Assembly: GCA_009843725.1 (NCBI GenBank)
Contig: VYCX01000173.1
Location: forward strand, 1 to 10,177
Direction: 5' to 3'
Source: Boseongicola sp. SB0675_bin_26
Lineage (GTDB): Bacteria; Pseudomonadota; Alphaproteobacteria; Rhodobacterales; Rhodobacteraceae
DNA length: 10,177 nt
Position numbers and translations under genes: made by a program. This document shows, piece after piece, positions 1 to 6,596 of the stretch (positions are counted from its first letter, which is position 1; every line of letters starts with the position of its first letter). The notes under the pieces are model-generated. The model was not told where the DNA came from and did no database searches. It saw only the letters and a program-made list of their open reading frames with translations.

Positions 1-61
1 TTCTTCCTCCAGGTAGTGACACGAACTGTCCGCCGTGTGGCACGTCATTGTAACAAAGGAA

Positions 62-75
62 TGAACACGTGTTCA
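62..75. repeat. 14-bp perfect palindrome
   Basis: The sequence TGAACACGTGTTCA is identical to its reverse complement and centres on CACGTG. Its size and symmetry resemble an operator for a dimeric regulator. No convincing gene starts just beside it, so its target is unknown and a chance origin is possible. Confidence 0.3.
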
Positions 76-526
76 AGAAATTGTCAGAGCGTCCAAGCGA
101 TTTATGGCAATGGAGAGTGGCTCCGGTAGCCGCAGAAGTCGGCCAGAGCGGCGCGTATGTTGGCGGGCGCGGTGTCGGCTATCGACACGAACTCGTCCGG
201 AATGCCTGGCTCGCCCAGACGCTCCGACCCGCCTTTGCGGCGGGGCAGGGCGTCAAGCAGGCTGTCTCGTACCGACGTGCCTAGCCTCCACATGATCCTG
301 CCCCATGACAAACGTCCCCGACGCAACGTTCTTGATGAGGAAACGGATCGGTCGGCAGCGACGTTTCAGATGAGGCAACGCGCCCCGCGAGATTGAACGC
401 AGGGCAAGAGCCGGGGTCAGTGCCTGCATCATCATCAAGCAACGAACGCAGCATTTGGCGCCTTCCTGTTGAACAATACAGGAACACATGGCAAGTCGCG
501 AATAGTGGATGACGACGTGATTCCCT

Positions 527-762
527 AAAGGCGACCGACGCGACTTGGCCAATGGCCTCTGCAAGTCGTCGACATGATGTTTGCACGAATGGGCATGCAG
601 GCGATCCGACAACCCGCGGCCGATCGTGTTGATACACCACCCGATGCCTTCAGCCTCGTCCAGGTTGTCTGAAAGGCGAATGACAGGCGCAGCCGTCCGA
701 AGATCAGGCGGAACGGCGTTGGACGTCGAGGCAGCGACAGACAGCATTGTCGTCGGAGGCAA
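527..762 (-). pseudogene. Possible decayed gene for a small secreted protein
   Basis: Read on the minus strand from about 762, one frame gives a hydrophobic N-terminal stretch resembling a signal peptide, then PVIRLSDNLDEAEG, WCINTIGRG and SDRLHAHSCK. At about 559 that frame turns into basic, low-quality sequence, while another minus frame picks up with EAIGQVASVAF (559-527). The two pieces could join as one protein if about one base has been lost near 559. Farther downstream no frame is convincing. The pattern reminds me of small exported Rhodobacterales hypothetical proteins with a conserved Cys-Lys motif, but I cannot name the family. The alternative is that this is random high-GC sequence. 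Confidence 0.3.
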
Positions 763-837
763 AAGGTTCGCTACGATGCGGATGTGTTTCCCTAACGCGT
801 TCGGCGCACGCGTTTCAACTTTCCGGGGTCGTGAATG

Positions 838-1014
838 TCAGGGCTTGCCGGATTGCATGCGGCCGTCGGGGGCGGGAACCTGATCAGCGGTCACCTGAAT
901 GACCCTGGGGCCCGCCTGCGGCTTCACGGGCATGGCAACCTGCCTCGCAGGCTTCCCTTCCGGGCCGCCAGGTTGATGTTGTCCATCGCTCGATGCCGCA
1001 CATGGCTGCGGCAT
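838..1014 (-). CDS. Doubtful small ORF downstream of carA
   Basis: A 58-codon minus-strand frame starts at an ATG at 1014, just past the carA stop, and ends at 838. Its C-terminal half (VKPQAGPRVIQVTADQ followed by VPAPDGRMQSG) has high third-position GC and a proline-rich but non-repetitive composition, which makes it look coding. Against it, the only AGGA directly touches the start codon, the start sits inside a hairpin (993-1014), and the first 20 residues look arbitrary. It may be the 3' remnant of a gene whose beginning was lost. I do not recognise a product. Confidence 0.2.
   Translation of the reverse strand: MPQPCAASSDGQHQPGGPEGKPARQVAMPVKPQAGPRVIQVTADQVPAPDGRMQSGKP
993..1014 (-). 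terminator. Hairpin just after carA
   Basis: ATGCCGCA and TGCGGCAT form a perfect 8-bp stem around a 6-base loop, beginning 11 bases beyond the carA stop codon. No U-rich run follows on the minus strand, so it does not meet the intrinsic terminator standard. It could stabilise the carA 3' end or act with Rho. Confidence 0.3.
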
Positions 1015-1024
1015 TCCTCGCGGC

Positions 1025-2185
1025 TCAGGGATTCTTCCCGGCCTCGATCGCGGCAGTGAAGCGTTCGAACAGGTACATGCTGTCAACCGGTCCCGGGCTT
1101 GCCTCGGGGTGGTACTGGACCGAAAACACCGGGCGGTCCGTCATCCGGATGCCACAGTTCGATCCGTCAAACAGCGAAACGTGAGTTTCCTTCACGCCAG
1201 CCGGCAGCGTCTGGCTATCTACCGTGAACCCGTGGTTCATGGACGTGATTTCGACCTTGCCCGTCTCGAGGTCCTTCACCGGATGGTTCGCGCCGTGATG
1301 CCCGTGATTCATCTTCACAGTCCTTGCGCCGAGGGCGAGGGCGAGCATCTGGTGCCCGAGGCATATGCCGAAGACTGGAATGTCCGCGCGTGCAAGCACG
1401 CTCTGAATCATGGGTACGGCATAGGAACCGGTTGCCGCCGGGTCGCCGGGACCGTTCGAGAGAAACAGCCCTTCGGGAGCAAGCGCCAATACGTCATCTG
1501 CAGTGGCGGTTGCTGGCAGGACCGTGACGTCGCATCCGACAGTGGCAAGGCAGCGGAGGATGTTGCGCTTGGCACCATAGTCGATGGCGACGACCTTGCG
1601 TTTCGGGGCGTCCTGATTGCCGAAGCCTTCAGGCCAGGCCCATCGGGTCTCGGTCCAGCGATAGCTTTGCGCACAGGTCACCTTCTTTGCGAGGTCGAGA
1701 CCTTCGAGGCCGGGAAACTCACGGGCTGACGCGACGAGCGCCTCGACATCGAATTCGCCGGACGGGTCATGTGCCAGCGCGACATGCGGTGCGCCTAGTT
1801 GCCGAATCGCGCGGGTGAGGCGCCTGGTGTCGATTCCGCCTATGCCAATACGACCCCTGCGCGCCAGCCAGTCCGAAAGCGAGCTGGTTGACCGCCAGTT
1901 GGACGGCGCTGTCGGATCCCACTTGACGACGAGACCTTCGGCCACCGGGTCGACGGCTTCTTCATCCTGGGCGTTGACGCCGACGTTGCCGACATGCGGA
2001 AAGGTGAAAACCACGATTTGCCCGGCATAGGACGGATCGGTCATGATCTCCTGGTAGCCCGTCATTGCCGTGTTGAAGCACAGTTCTGCCACAGTCGTGC
2101 CGGCGGCACCGAATCCCTGACCCCAAAAAACCGGCCCGTCGGCCAGGGCAAGGCAGGCGGTTGGGGTCTTGGCGGTTTCCGGCAT
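1025..2185 (-). CDS. carA: Carbamoyl-phosphate synthase small subunit (glutaminase)
   Basis: CarA hydrolyses glutamine and passes ammonia through a tunnel to CarB, which makes carbamoyl phosphate for pyrimidine and arginine synthesis in the cytoplasm. The 386-residue length is normal for the family. The N-terminal domain carries ALADGPVFWGQGFG and FNTAMTGYQEIMTDPSYAGQ (residues 37-56). The class I glutamine amidotransferase domain covers about residues 197-380, with SNGPGDP (243-249), the nucleophile elbow GICLGHQ containing Cys275, and the YHPEASPGP segment containing His359 and Glu361, so the triad is complete. The start ATG at 2185 gives the usual short leader before the conserved ADG motif, but no clear Shine-Dalgarno precedes it. 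carB is not in the window, which is common because carA and carB are often unlinked in alphaproteobacteria. Confidence 0.97.
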   Translation of the reverse strand: MPETAKTPTACLALADGPVFWGQGFGAAGTTVAELCFNTAMTGYQEIMTDPSYAGQIVVFTFPHVGNVGVNAQDEEAVDPVAEGLVVKWDPTAPSNWRSTSSLSDWLARRGRIGIGGIDTRRLTRAIRQLGAPHVALAHDPSGEFDVEALVASAREFPGLEGLDLAKKVTCAQSYRWTETRWAWPEGFGNQDAPKRKVVAIDYGAKRNILRCLATVGCDVTVLPATATADDVLALAPEGLFLSNGPGDPAATGSYAVPMIQSVLARADIPVFGICLGHQMLALALGARTVKMNHGHHGANHPVKDLETGKVEITSMNHGFTVDSQTLPAGVKETHVSLFDGSNCGIRMTDRPVFSVQYHPEASPGPVDSMYLFERFTAAIEAGKNP

Positions 2186-2223
2186 TGGGTACCGTGGAGG
2201 TGAAGCGACGATAAACTGTCGTG

Positions 2224-2252
2224 GGTTTACGGGGTTGCCCGAGGAGGGTCAA
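2224..2252 (-). promoter_or_regulatory. Putative carA promoter
   Basis: On the minus strand TTGACC (2252-2247) is followed after 17 bases by TAAACC (2229-2224), about 40 bases before the carA start. The -35 is a good match and the -10 a partial match to the housekeeping sigma consensus. This is a pattern call only. Confidence 0.3.
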
Positions 2253-2262
2253 GGGGTAGAGA

Positions 2263-2287
2263 AAATTGACAATTTGTTTGAAAACAA
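2263..2287. repeat. Two adjacent AT-rich palindromes between carA and yqeY
   Basis: AAATTG-A-CAATTT (2263-2275) has perfect 6-bp arms around one base. It abuts TTGTTT-GA-AAACAA (2274-2287), which has 6-bp arms around two bases. They lie in the divergent spacer upstream of the putative carA promoter and overlap the putative promoter of the YqeY-like gene, a typical place for a shared operator. The bound protein, if any, is unknown. Confidence 0.35.
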
Positions 2288-2305
2288 TGGGTTGCGGGTT
2301 ATGAC
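2278..2305 (+). promoter_or_regulatory. Putative promoter of the YqeY-like gene
   Basis: TTGAAA (2278-2283) is followed after 16 bases by TATGAC (2300-2305), about 65 bases upstream of the chosen start. The match is moderate and overlaps the second AT-rich palindrome. Confidence 0.25.
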
Positions 2306-2369
2306 GCTTGTTGCAGTGAAGGCATGGGTGAGGTAGTCTTGTGACTTGCCACCGAACGTGGGGCTCGAG

Positions 2370-2837
2370 ATGGAACTCAGGCAGCGGATCGATGCCGCAT
2401 TGAAGCAAGCCATGCGAGATCGGGAAGCGGTGCGGCTCTCGACGTTACGGCTGATCACCGCCGCCATCAAGGACCGCGACATCGCTTGGCGAGCCAAGGG
2501 TGGGGATGCCGCGGAATCCGGTGTCGATTCCGAGGGCATCCTCGAAATACTCGGCAAGATGGTGAAGCAGCGCCAGGAATCCGCGCGTGCCTACGAGGAA
2601 GGCGGGCGTGTCGAACTGGCCGAAAGGGAACGCGCGGAAATCTCGGTCATCGAGGAATTCCTGCCCAGGCGGCTGGACGGGGCCGAGACGGAGGCTGCAG
2701 TGGAAGCGGCAATTGCCGAGACGGGCGCCAGTTCGATCCGGGACATGGGCAAGGTCATGGGCACCTTGAAGGCCAGGTACGCTGGCAGGATGGATTTCGG
2801 CGCGGTTGGGCCAAAAGTGCGGGAGCGTCTCGGGTAG
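2370..2837 (+). CDS. GatB/YqeY domain-containing protein
   Basis: This is a 155-residue helical protein of the YqeY family, which is related to the tail domain of the GatB subunit of the tRNA-dependent amidotransferase. The free-standing protein is soluble, and its exact role is unsettled; a tRNA-linked function is presumed from GatB. Family hallmarks are MELRQRIDAALKQAMRD at the N-terminus, VRLSTLRLITAAIKD (21-35), MVKQRQESARAYEEGGR (64-80), FLPRRL (97-102) and DMGKVMGTLKARYAGR (125-140). The ATG at 2370 is preferred over the in-frame TTG at 2346 because it gives the standard family N-terminus and is preceded by GGGG at a suitable distance. Being divergent from carA is an arrangement I associate with alphaproteobacteria. 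It converges with the DUF2244 gene, 81 bases away. Confidence 0.93.
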   Translation: MELRQRIDAALKQAMRDREAVRLSTLRLITAAIKDRDIAWRAKGGDAAESGVDSEGILEILGKMVKQRQESARAYEEGGRVELAERERAEISVIEEFLPRRLDGAETEAAVEAAIAETGASSIRDMGKVMGTLKARYAGRMDFGAVGPKVRERLG

Positions 2838-2918
2838 CCGATCTGGCAAGGCTTTCGACTGGTCGTCACGGGACACGTCAATCCGCAATGGATGCCATCG
2901 GCTGCCGAAAGCCACGGT

Positions 2919-3392
2919 TCAGGGTCGGATGAGCCTCTGAAGCTCGGCATGGAGGTCCTTGCGTTCCGCAGGGGTCAGAAACGCGCCAAGCTCGACCTCT
3001 CGCCCGCCGCCGCGAAGCGTCAGGTAGTCCTCGACCGGCCCTTCCTGTGACAGGTGCACCGTGATCCAGTTGGGGGTGGCGTCCCATGTCTTTGGAGGAT
3101 GCTTCGGCAATCGATGCTCGAGGTGGACGCGATCGGGCGAGAGCGTCAGCTCTTCGTGAATCTGCCGATGCGTGCGGTTGGCCATGAGCGCTCGCCAGAT
3201 GCCGCAGACCGCCACAAGCATGAACGCCAGCAGGACCCAGACCATTGGTGATCCCAAGACCGCGAGAAGAGGCAGGGAAAATAGCGCTGCCGTTGTCCCG
3301 ATGAACCACGCGAACCCTTGTGCCGTCATCGACTGCTGCGGCCAGAGATCAAGTTTTCTGCCATTTGCGGTTTCGGTCCAACGATAGGGCAT
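2919..3392 (-). CDS. DUF2244 domain-containing membrane protein
   Basis: This is a 157-residue protein of the DUF2244 family, whose function is unknown; members are common in alphaproteobacteria. Recognisable features are the N-terminal LDLWPQQSM segment (14-22), two hydrophobic helices at about residues 27-46 and 50-67 split by a GSP turn, and a C-terminal soluble domain with WITVHL, VEDYLTLRGGGREVELGAFL (120-139) and TPAERKDLHAEL (140-151). The layout suggests an inner-membrane hairpin with a cytoplasmic domain. Only a weak ribosome binding site (AGAG) precedes the ATG at 3392. It follows ctaD on the same strand after a 398-bp gap and a hairpin, so it is probably transcribed separately. I see no evidence that it takes part in oxidase assembly. 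Confidence 0.9.
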   Translation of the reverse strand: MPYRWTETANGRKLDLWPQQSMTAQGFAWFIGTTAALFSLPLLAVLGSPMVWVLLAFMLVAVCGIWRALMANRTHRQIHEELTLSPDRVHLEHRLPKHPPKTWDATPNWITVHLSQEGPVEDYLTLRGGGREVELGAFLTPAERKDLHAELQRLIRP

Positions 3393-3790
3393 CTCTGGGG
3401 AATTCTATTCCGTTTTCTGAAACGCGACACGTCCCAGCCTGCCGGCTGATTTCACGGGTCAGCAGAGGTGGCCAACGCCAACGCCCCACCCTGCAGATTC
3501 GCCAATCCCGGACGCCTCGTCCTGCATGGCCCTGGAACGCGGGCTTCCCGGCGTGGCCGCGCATTGCCGCGTCGAAGATCGGCGGGAGATCCGCCCTTCT
3601 GGCTTGCCCCGGACGTGTCATGTTCCACCGTTTCAGTCAACTGCACAATCCCCCACCTTTGCAACCGGCTTCGTCCCTCCAGCCCGCACGGACGGTAGGC
3701 ATGGCTCTCCAGGGTTTCGCGCGACAGCGACACGACGCCGGCTGCAAGGGTGCAGCCGGCACGCTGGTCACGTTCGGCGGCAGTCGCGCG
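3393..3790. other. 398-bp gap between ctaD and the DUF2244 gene
   Basis: It contains the post-ctaD hairpin at 3737-3760. A minus-strand frame of about 93 codons (3452-3733) is arginine- and proline-rich with no recognisable motif or ribosome binding site, so I do not call it. The rest presumably holds the promoter of the DUF2244 gene, which I could not place. Confidence 0.5.
3737..3760 (-). terminator. Hairpin terminator after ctaD
   Basis: GCCGGCTGCA and TGCAGCCGGC form a perfect 10-bp GC-rich stem around a 4-base loop, about 30 bases past the ctaD stop codon. The following minus-strand bases are only mildly U-rich (GTCGTGTCG). The stem strength and position support transcription termination or 3'-end protection of ctaD. 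Confidence 0.6.
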
Positions 3791-5452
3791 CTAGTGCGCG
3801 TGGCCTCGATCCCAGTCCTCGCGCTTTGGCAACGTCTCGAAAGTGTGCGCCGGCGGCGGGGTCGGGAGCGTCCACTCGAGAGTGTCCGCGTGCTCGTTCC
3901 AATAGCTCTTCTCCGAAATGGGCCGCCCGGCGAGGATCGTGTAGACCACGATTCCGATGAACAGCAGGAACGAGGCGAACGCGAGGAAGGCACCCATGCT
4001 GGAGATCTCGTTCCAGTAGGCGAACGCTTCGGGATAGTCGATATAGCGGCGCGGCATTCCTTGGCGGCCGAGGAAGTGTTGCGGGAAGAAGGTGATGTTG
4101 GCGCCGATGAACATCGTCCAGAACTGGATCTTGCCCAGCCACTCAGGATACTGGCGACCGCACATCTTGCCGATCCAGTAGTACATGCCGGCGAAGATCG
4201 CGAAGACGGCGCCGAGCGACATCACGTAGTGGAAGTGCGCCACGACGTAGTAGGTGTCGTGATAGGCCCGGTCGATGCCGGCCTGCGCAAGCACGATGCC
4301 GGTCACGCCTCCGACGGTGAAGAGGAACAGGAAGCCGAAGGCGTAAAGCATCGGCGTCTTGAACTCGATTGAGCCTCCCCACATCGTGGCGATCCACGAG
4401 AAGATCTTCACGCCTGTTGGCACCGCGATCACCATCGTCGCCAGCATGAAATAGGTCTGCTGGGTCAGGCTCATGCCCACGGTGTACATGTGGTGCGCCC
4501 ATACGACGAAGCCGAGCGCGCCGATCGCGATCAGCGCCCATACCATCGGCAGGTAGCCGAAGACGGGCTTGCGGCTGAAGGTGGAGATGACGTGACTTAT
4601 GATGCCAAAGCCCGGAAGGATGATGATGTAGACTTCTGGGTGCCCGAAGAACCAGAGAATGTGCTGGTAGAGAATGGGATCGCCGCCGCCTTCGGCCTGG
4701 AAGAAGGTCGTGCCGAAGTTCCTGTCGGTCAGAAGCATGGTGATGGCGCCGGCCAGAACGGGCAGTGAAAGCAGGATCAGCCACGCCGTCACGAAAATCG
4801 ACCATGCAAAGAGCGGCACCTTGAAGAGCGTCATCCCGGGAGCCCGCATGTTCAGGAACGTCGTGATCATGTTGATTGCGCCGAGGACCGATGATGCGCC
4901 GGAAAGGTGCACCGCAAAGATTGCCAGATCCATCGAGAAGCCCTGTTCGGAGGTCGAGAGAGGCGGATAGAGGACCCACCCGACTCCGGACCCCGTCTGG
5001 CCGTTGCCACCGGGGGTGAGCACGCTGGCAATCGCGAGCGACGACCCGGCCACATACAGCCAGTAGCTGAGGTTGTTCATGCGCGGGAAGGCCATGTCCG
5101 GTGCGCCGATGTGCAAGGGCATGAAGAAGTTGCCGAAGCCGCCGAACATGGCCGGGATGACGACGAAGAACATCATCAGGATTCCGTGCGCGGTCACGAG
5201 GACGTTCCAGAGATGGCCGTTCGGCGCACAGGTGCCGTCCGCGATCAGCCTTGCCCCCTCTGCGCACATGAACTGGACGCCGGGGTCCTTCAGTTCCATG
5301 CGCATGTAGACCGTGAAGGCGACCGCGACGAAGCCGACGATGGACGCCGTGAACAGGTACAGGATCCCGATGTCCTTGTGGTTCGTCGACATGAACCAGC
5401 GTTCGAAGAACCCGGGCTTGTGATCGTGCTCGTGTAGGGCGGCGTCGGCCAT
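3791..5452 (-). CDS. ctaD: aa3-type cytochrome c oxidase subunit I
   Basis: This is the catalytic subunit of the terminal oxidase, which reduces O2 to water and pumps protons across the inner membrane. The 553-residue, twelve-helix protein begins [10 protein letters not shown]. All functional residues lie exactly five positions before the Paracoccus numbering: haem a ligands His89 and His408, haem a3 ligand His406, CuB ligands His271, His320 and His321 with the cross-linked Tyr275, D-channel Asp119 and Asn126, Glu273, and K-channel Lys349. The start at 5452 is favoured because AGGAGG (5458-5463) lies five bases upstream and it gives the family N-terminus; an in-frame start at 5557 would add 35 arginine-rich residues unlike the family. 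Subunits II and III are not nearby, as in Paracoccus and Rhodobacter, where ctaD stands apart. It is divergent from the oxygenase operon. Confidence 0.98.
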   Translation of the reverse strand: MADAALHEHDHKPGFFERWFMSTNHKDIGILYLFTASIVGFVAVAFTVYMRMELKDPGVQFMCAEGARLIADGTCAPNGHLWNVLVTAHGILMMFFVVIPAMFGGFGNFFMPLHIGAPDMAFPRMNNLSYWLYVAGSSLAIASVLTPGGNGQTGSGVGWVLYPPLSTSEQGFSMDLAIFAVHLSGASSVLGAINMITTFLNMRAPGMTLFKVPLFAWSIFVTAWLILLSLPVLAGAITMLLTDRNFGTTFFQAEGGGDPILYQHILWFFGHPEVYIIILPGFGIISHVISTFSRKPVFGYLPMVWALIAIGALGFVVWAHHMYTVGMSLTQQTYFMLATMVIAVPTGVKIFSWIATMWGGSIEFKTPMLYAFGFLFLFTVGGVTGIVLAQAGIDRAYHDTYYVVAHFHYVMSLGAVFAIFAGMYYWIGKMCGRQYPEWLGKIQFWTMFIGANITFFPQHFLGRQGMPRRYIDYPEAFAYWNEISSMGAFLAFASFLLFIGIVVYTILAGRPISEKSYWNEHADTLEWTLPTPPPAHTFETLPKREDWDRGHAH

Positions 5453-5514
5453 CCATGCCTCCTGGAGTCGCTGCTTCTGCAAAGCGGCGGTGGGCCGCCG
5501 CGTCTTTGGCGCCC

Positions 5515-5543
5515 TTTTTACGGCCATGATCCGGGCTGAGCAA
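5515..5543 (-). promoter_or_regulatory. Possible ctaD promoter
   Basis: On the minus strand TTGCTC (5543-5538) and TAAAAA (5520-5515) are separated by 17 bases, about 60 bases before the ctaD start. Both boxes are partial consensus matches. Confidence 0.25.
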
Positions 5544-5650
5544 TGGCGGATGGGCACAAGGCGGCGAGAAAAATTGTCTCAGGTGTCGCACCTTAAGAGC
5601 GCACGGACTCAGCCTGTGGCCGGACGGAAGGACCGCAGGAGACTGAATTT

Positions 5651-5665
5651 CGACATGCAATGTCG
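5651..5665. promoter_or_regulatory. Operator-like palindrome upstream of the oxygenase operon
   Basis: CGACAT-GCA-ATGTCG is a perfect 6-bp inverted repeat with a 3-base centre, ending 58 bases before the dioxygenase start, in the 271-bp spacer shared with ctaD. Its size and position fit a binding site for a dimeric transcription factor that controls the dioxygenase/HD operon. No regulator gene is adjacent. Confidence 0.35.
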
Positions 5666-5723
5666 CATTTCGTTCAGCGCGGCGGCATAGTCCTGCCGAG
5701 ATTGGCGCCCAGGGAGATTCGCC

Positions 5724-6596
5724 ATGACCATCAAGCTTGAGAACGGCCGTCTGCCAGACGAGGACGTCGCGCGATACTGGCGAGACGGGTTTCTCTTTCC
5801 GATCCCGGTCTTCAGTGCTGCCGAAGTGGCCGCCGCGCGAGACTCCTTGGAAGACATGGAACGAGACTGGCTGGATGCGGGTCTCCCCTTGCCGCTCAAC
5901 ACGTACAAGCGGGTGAATGCGCAGGTGGTCATGCCGTTCCTGGTAGACATCGCCCGGCACCCTGCGATTCTTGACGTGGTCGAGGGAATCCTGGGTCCGG
6001 ACATCCTTGTCTACGCCGCGGAGTTCTTCATCAAGGAGCCCAGGACGGCGTCGATCGTCAGCATGCACCAGGATCTCACCTACTGGGGGCTGGGAGCGAT
6101 TGACGGCCTTGTGACCGCCTGGTTGGCCCTTTCGCCCGCAACCGTCGAATCGGGCTGCATGGACTTCGTGCGGGGTAGCCACAAGCAGCCGATCCTGCCG
6201 CACGAAGACACGTTCGACGCGAACAACCTGTTGAGCAGGGGACAGGAGGTCAAGGTCGACATTGCCGACGAAGACAAGACGCCGATCACGCTGAAACCTG
6301 GCGAGATGAGCCTCCATCACGGACTGACCATACATGGCTCAGGGCCGAACGGTTCGGACGATCGGCGCATCGGCTGCGTGATCCGCTACGTGCGTCCCGA
6401 CATGGAGCAACTGGTTGGCGCCAATGACTATGCGATGGCGGCCCGTGGAAAGGACCGGTACGGGAACTTCGTCCACACGCCCACGCCGGACTCCCTCTTT
6501 GCGCCCGAAGCCCTCGAGCTCTACGACGAGATGCGGGCCGAGCAGGCAAAGGTCATGATGAGAGACGCCAAGAAGTCAACGGAGATCTATTCCTGA
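5724..6596 (+). CDS. Phytanoyl-CoA dioxygenase (PhyH) family Fe(II)/2-oxoglutarate oxygenase
   Basis: This is a 290-residue cytoplasmic oxygenase expected to hydroxylate an unknown substrate while converting 2-oxoglutarate and O2 to succinate and CO2. The fold's iron-binding facial triad is visible as His115-x-Asp117 (SMHQDLTYWG) and His204 (LTIHGSGPNGS). Arg214 or Arg215, about ten residues later, is the likely 2-oxoglutarate anchor. Other family marks are DGFLFPIPVFS (21-31), VTAWLALSPAT (130-140), ESGCMDFVRGSHK (142-154) and KPGEMSLHHG (191-200). The aspartate of the triad is present, so it should be a hydroxylase and not a halogenase. AGGGAG (5711-5716) lies seven bases before the ATG. 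Its TGA overlaps the ATG of the HD gene by one base, which implies coupled translation and a joint pathway. PhnY of phosphonate catabolism is a PhyH relative with the same kind of partner. The substrate here is not known. Confidence 0.92.
   Translation: MTIKLENGRLPDEDVARYWRDGFLFPIPVFSAAEVAAARDSLEDMERDWLDAGLPLPLNTYKRVNAQVVMPFLVDIARHPAILDVVEGILGPDILVYAAEFFIKEPRTASIVSMHQDLTYWGLGAIDGLVTAWLALSPATVESGCMDFVRGSHKQPILPHEDTFDANNLLSRGQEVKVDIADEDKTPITLKPGEMSLHHGLTIHGSGPNGSDDRRIGCVIRYVRPDMEQLVGANDYAMAARGKDRYGNFVHTPTPDSLFAPEALELYDEMRAEQAKVMMRDAKKSTEIYS

Larger units (their letters stand above)
1..837. other. Stretch without an intact gene
   Basis: No open frame here has all the marks of a real gene (recognisable product, ribosome binding site, sustained coding character). 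Both strands carry only short frames. On the minus strand two pieces look as if they once coded: about 527-762 and about 102-290, described separately. A 14-bp palindrome lies at 62-75. A 22-codon ORF starting at 61 directly abuts an AAGGA and is probably chance. The stretch is best read as intergenic DNA with gene remnants. Confidence 0.5.

Noticed and set aside
1109..1729. 206-codon plus-strand open frame opposite carA
   Set aside because: It lies wholly antisense to carA, whose sequence is conserved throughout; no independent coding evidence.
2850..2913. GGCTTTCG and CGAAAGCC arms between the convergent YqeY and DUF2244 genes
   Set aside because: The arms are only 8 bp with a loop of about 48 bases, so terminator function is not supported.
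3320..4372. 350-codon plus-strand open frame
   Set aside because: It is antisense to the ctaD 3' end and the DUF2244 5' end, with no ribosome binding site or motifs.
4143..6335. 730-codon minus-strand open frame
   Set aside because: It runs in another frame through most of ctaD and antisense to the dioxygenase, is extremely rich in Arg, His and Asp, and has no family features; it is a by-product of high GC.
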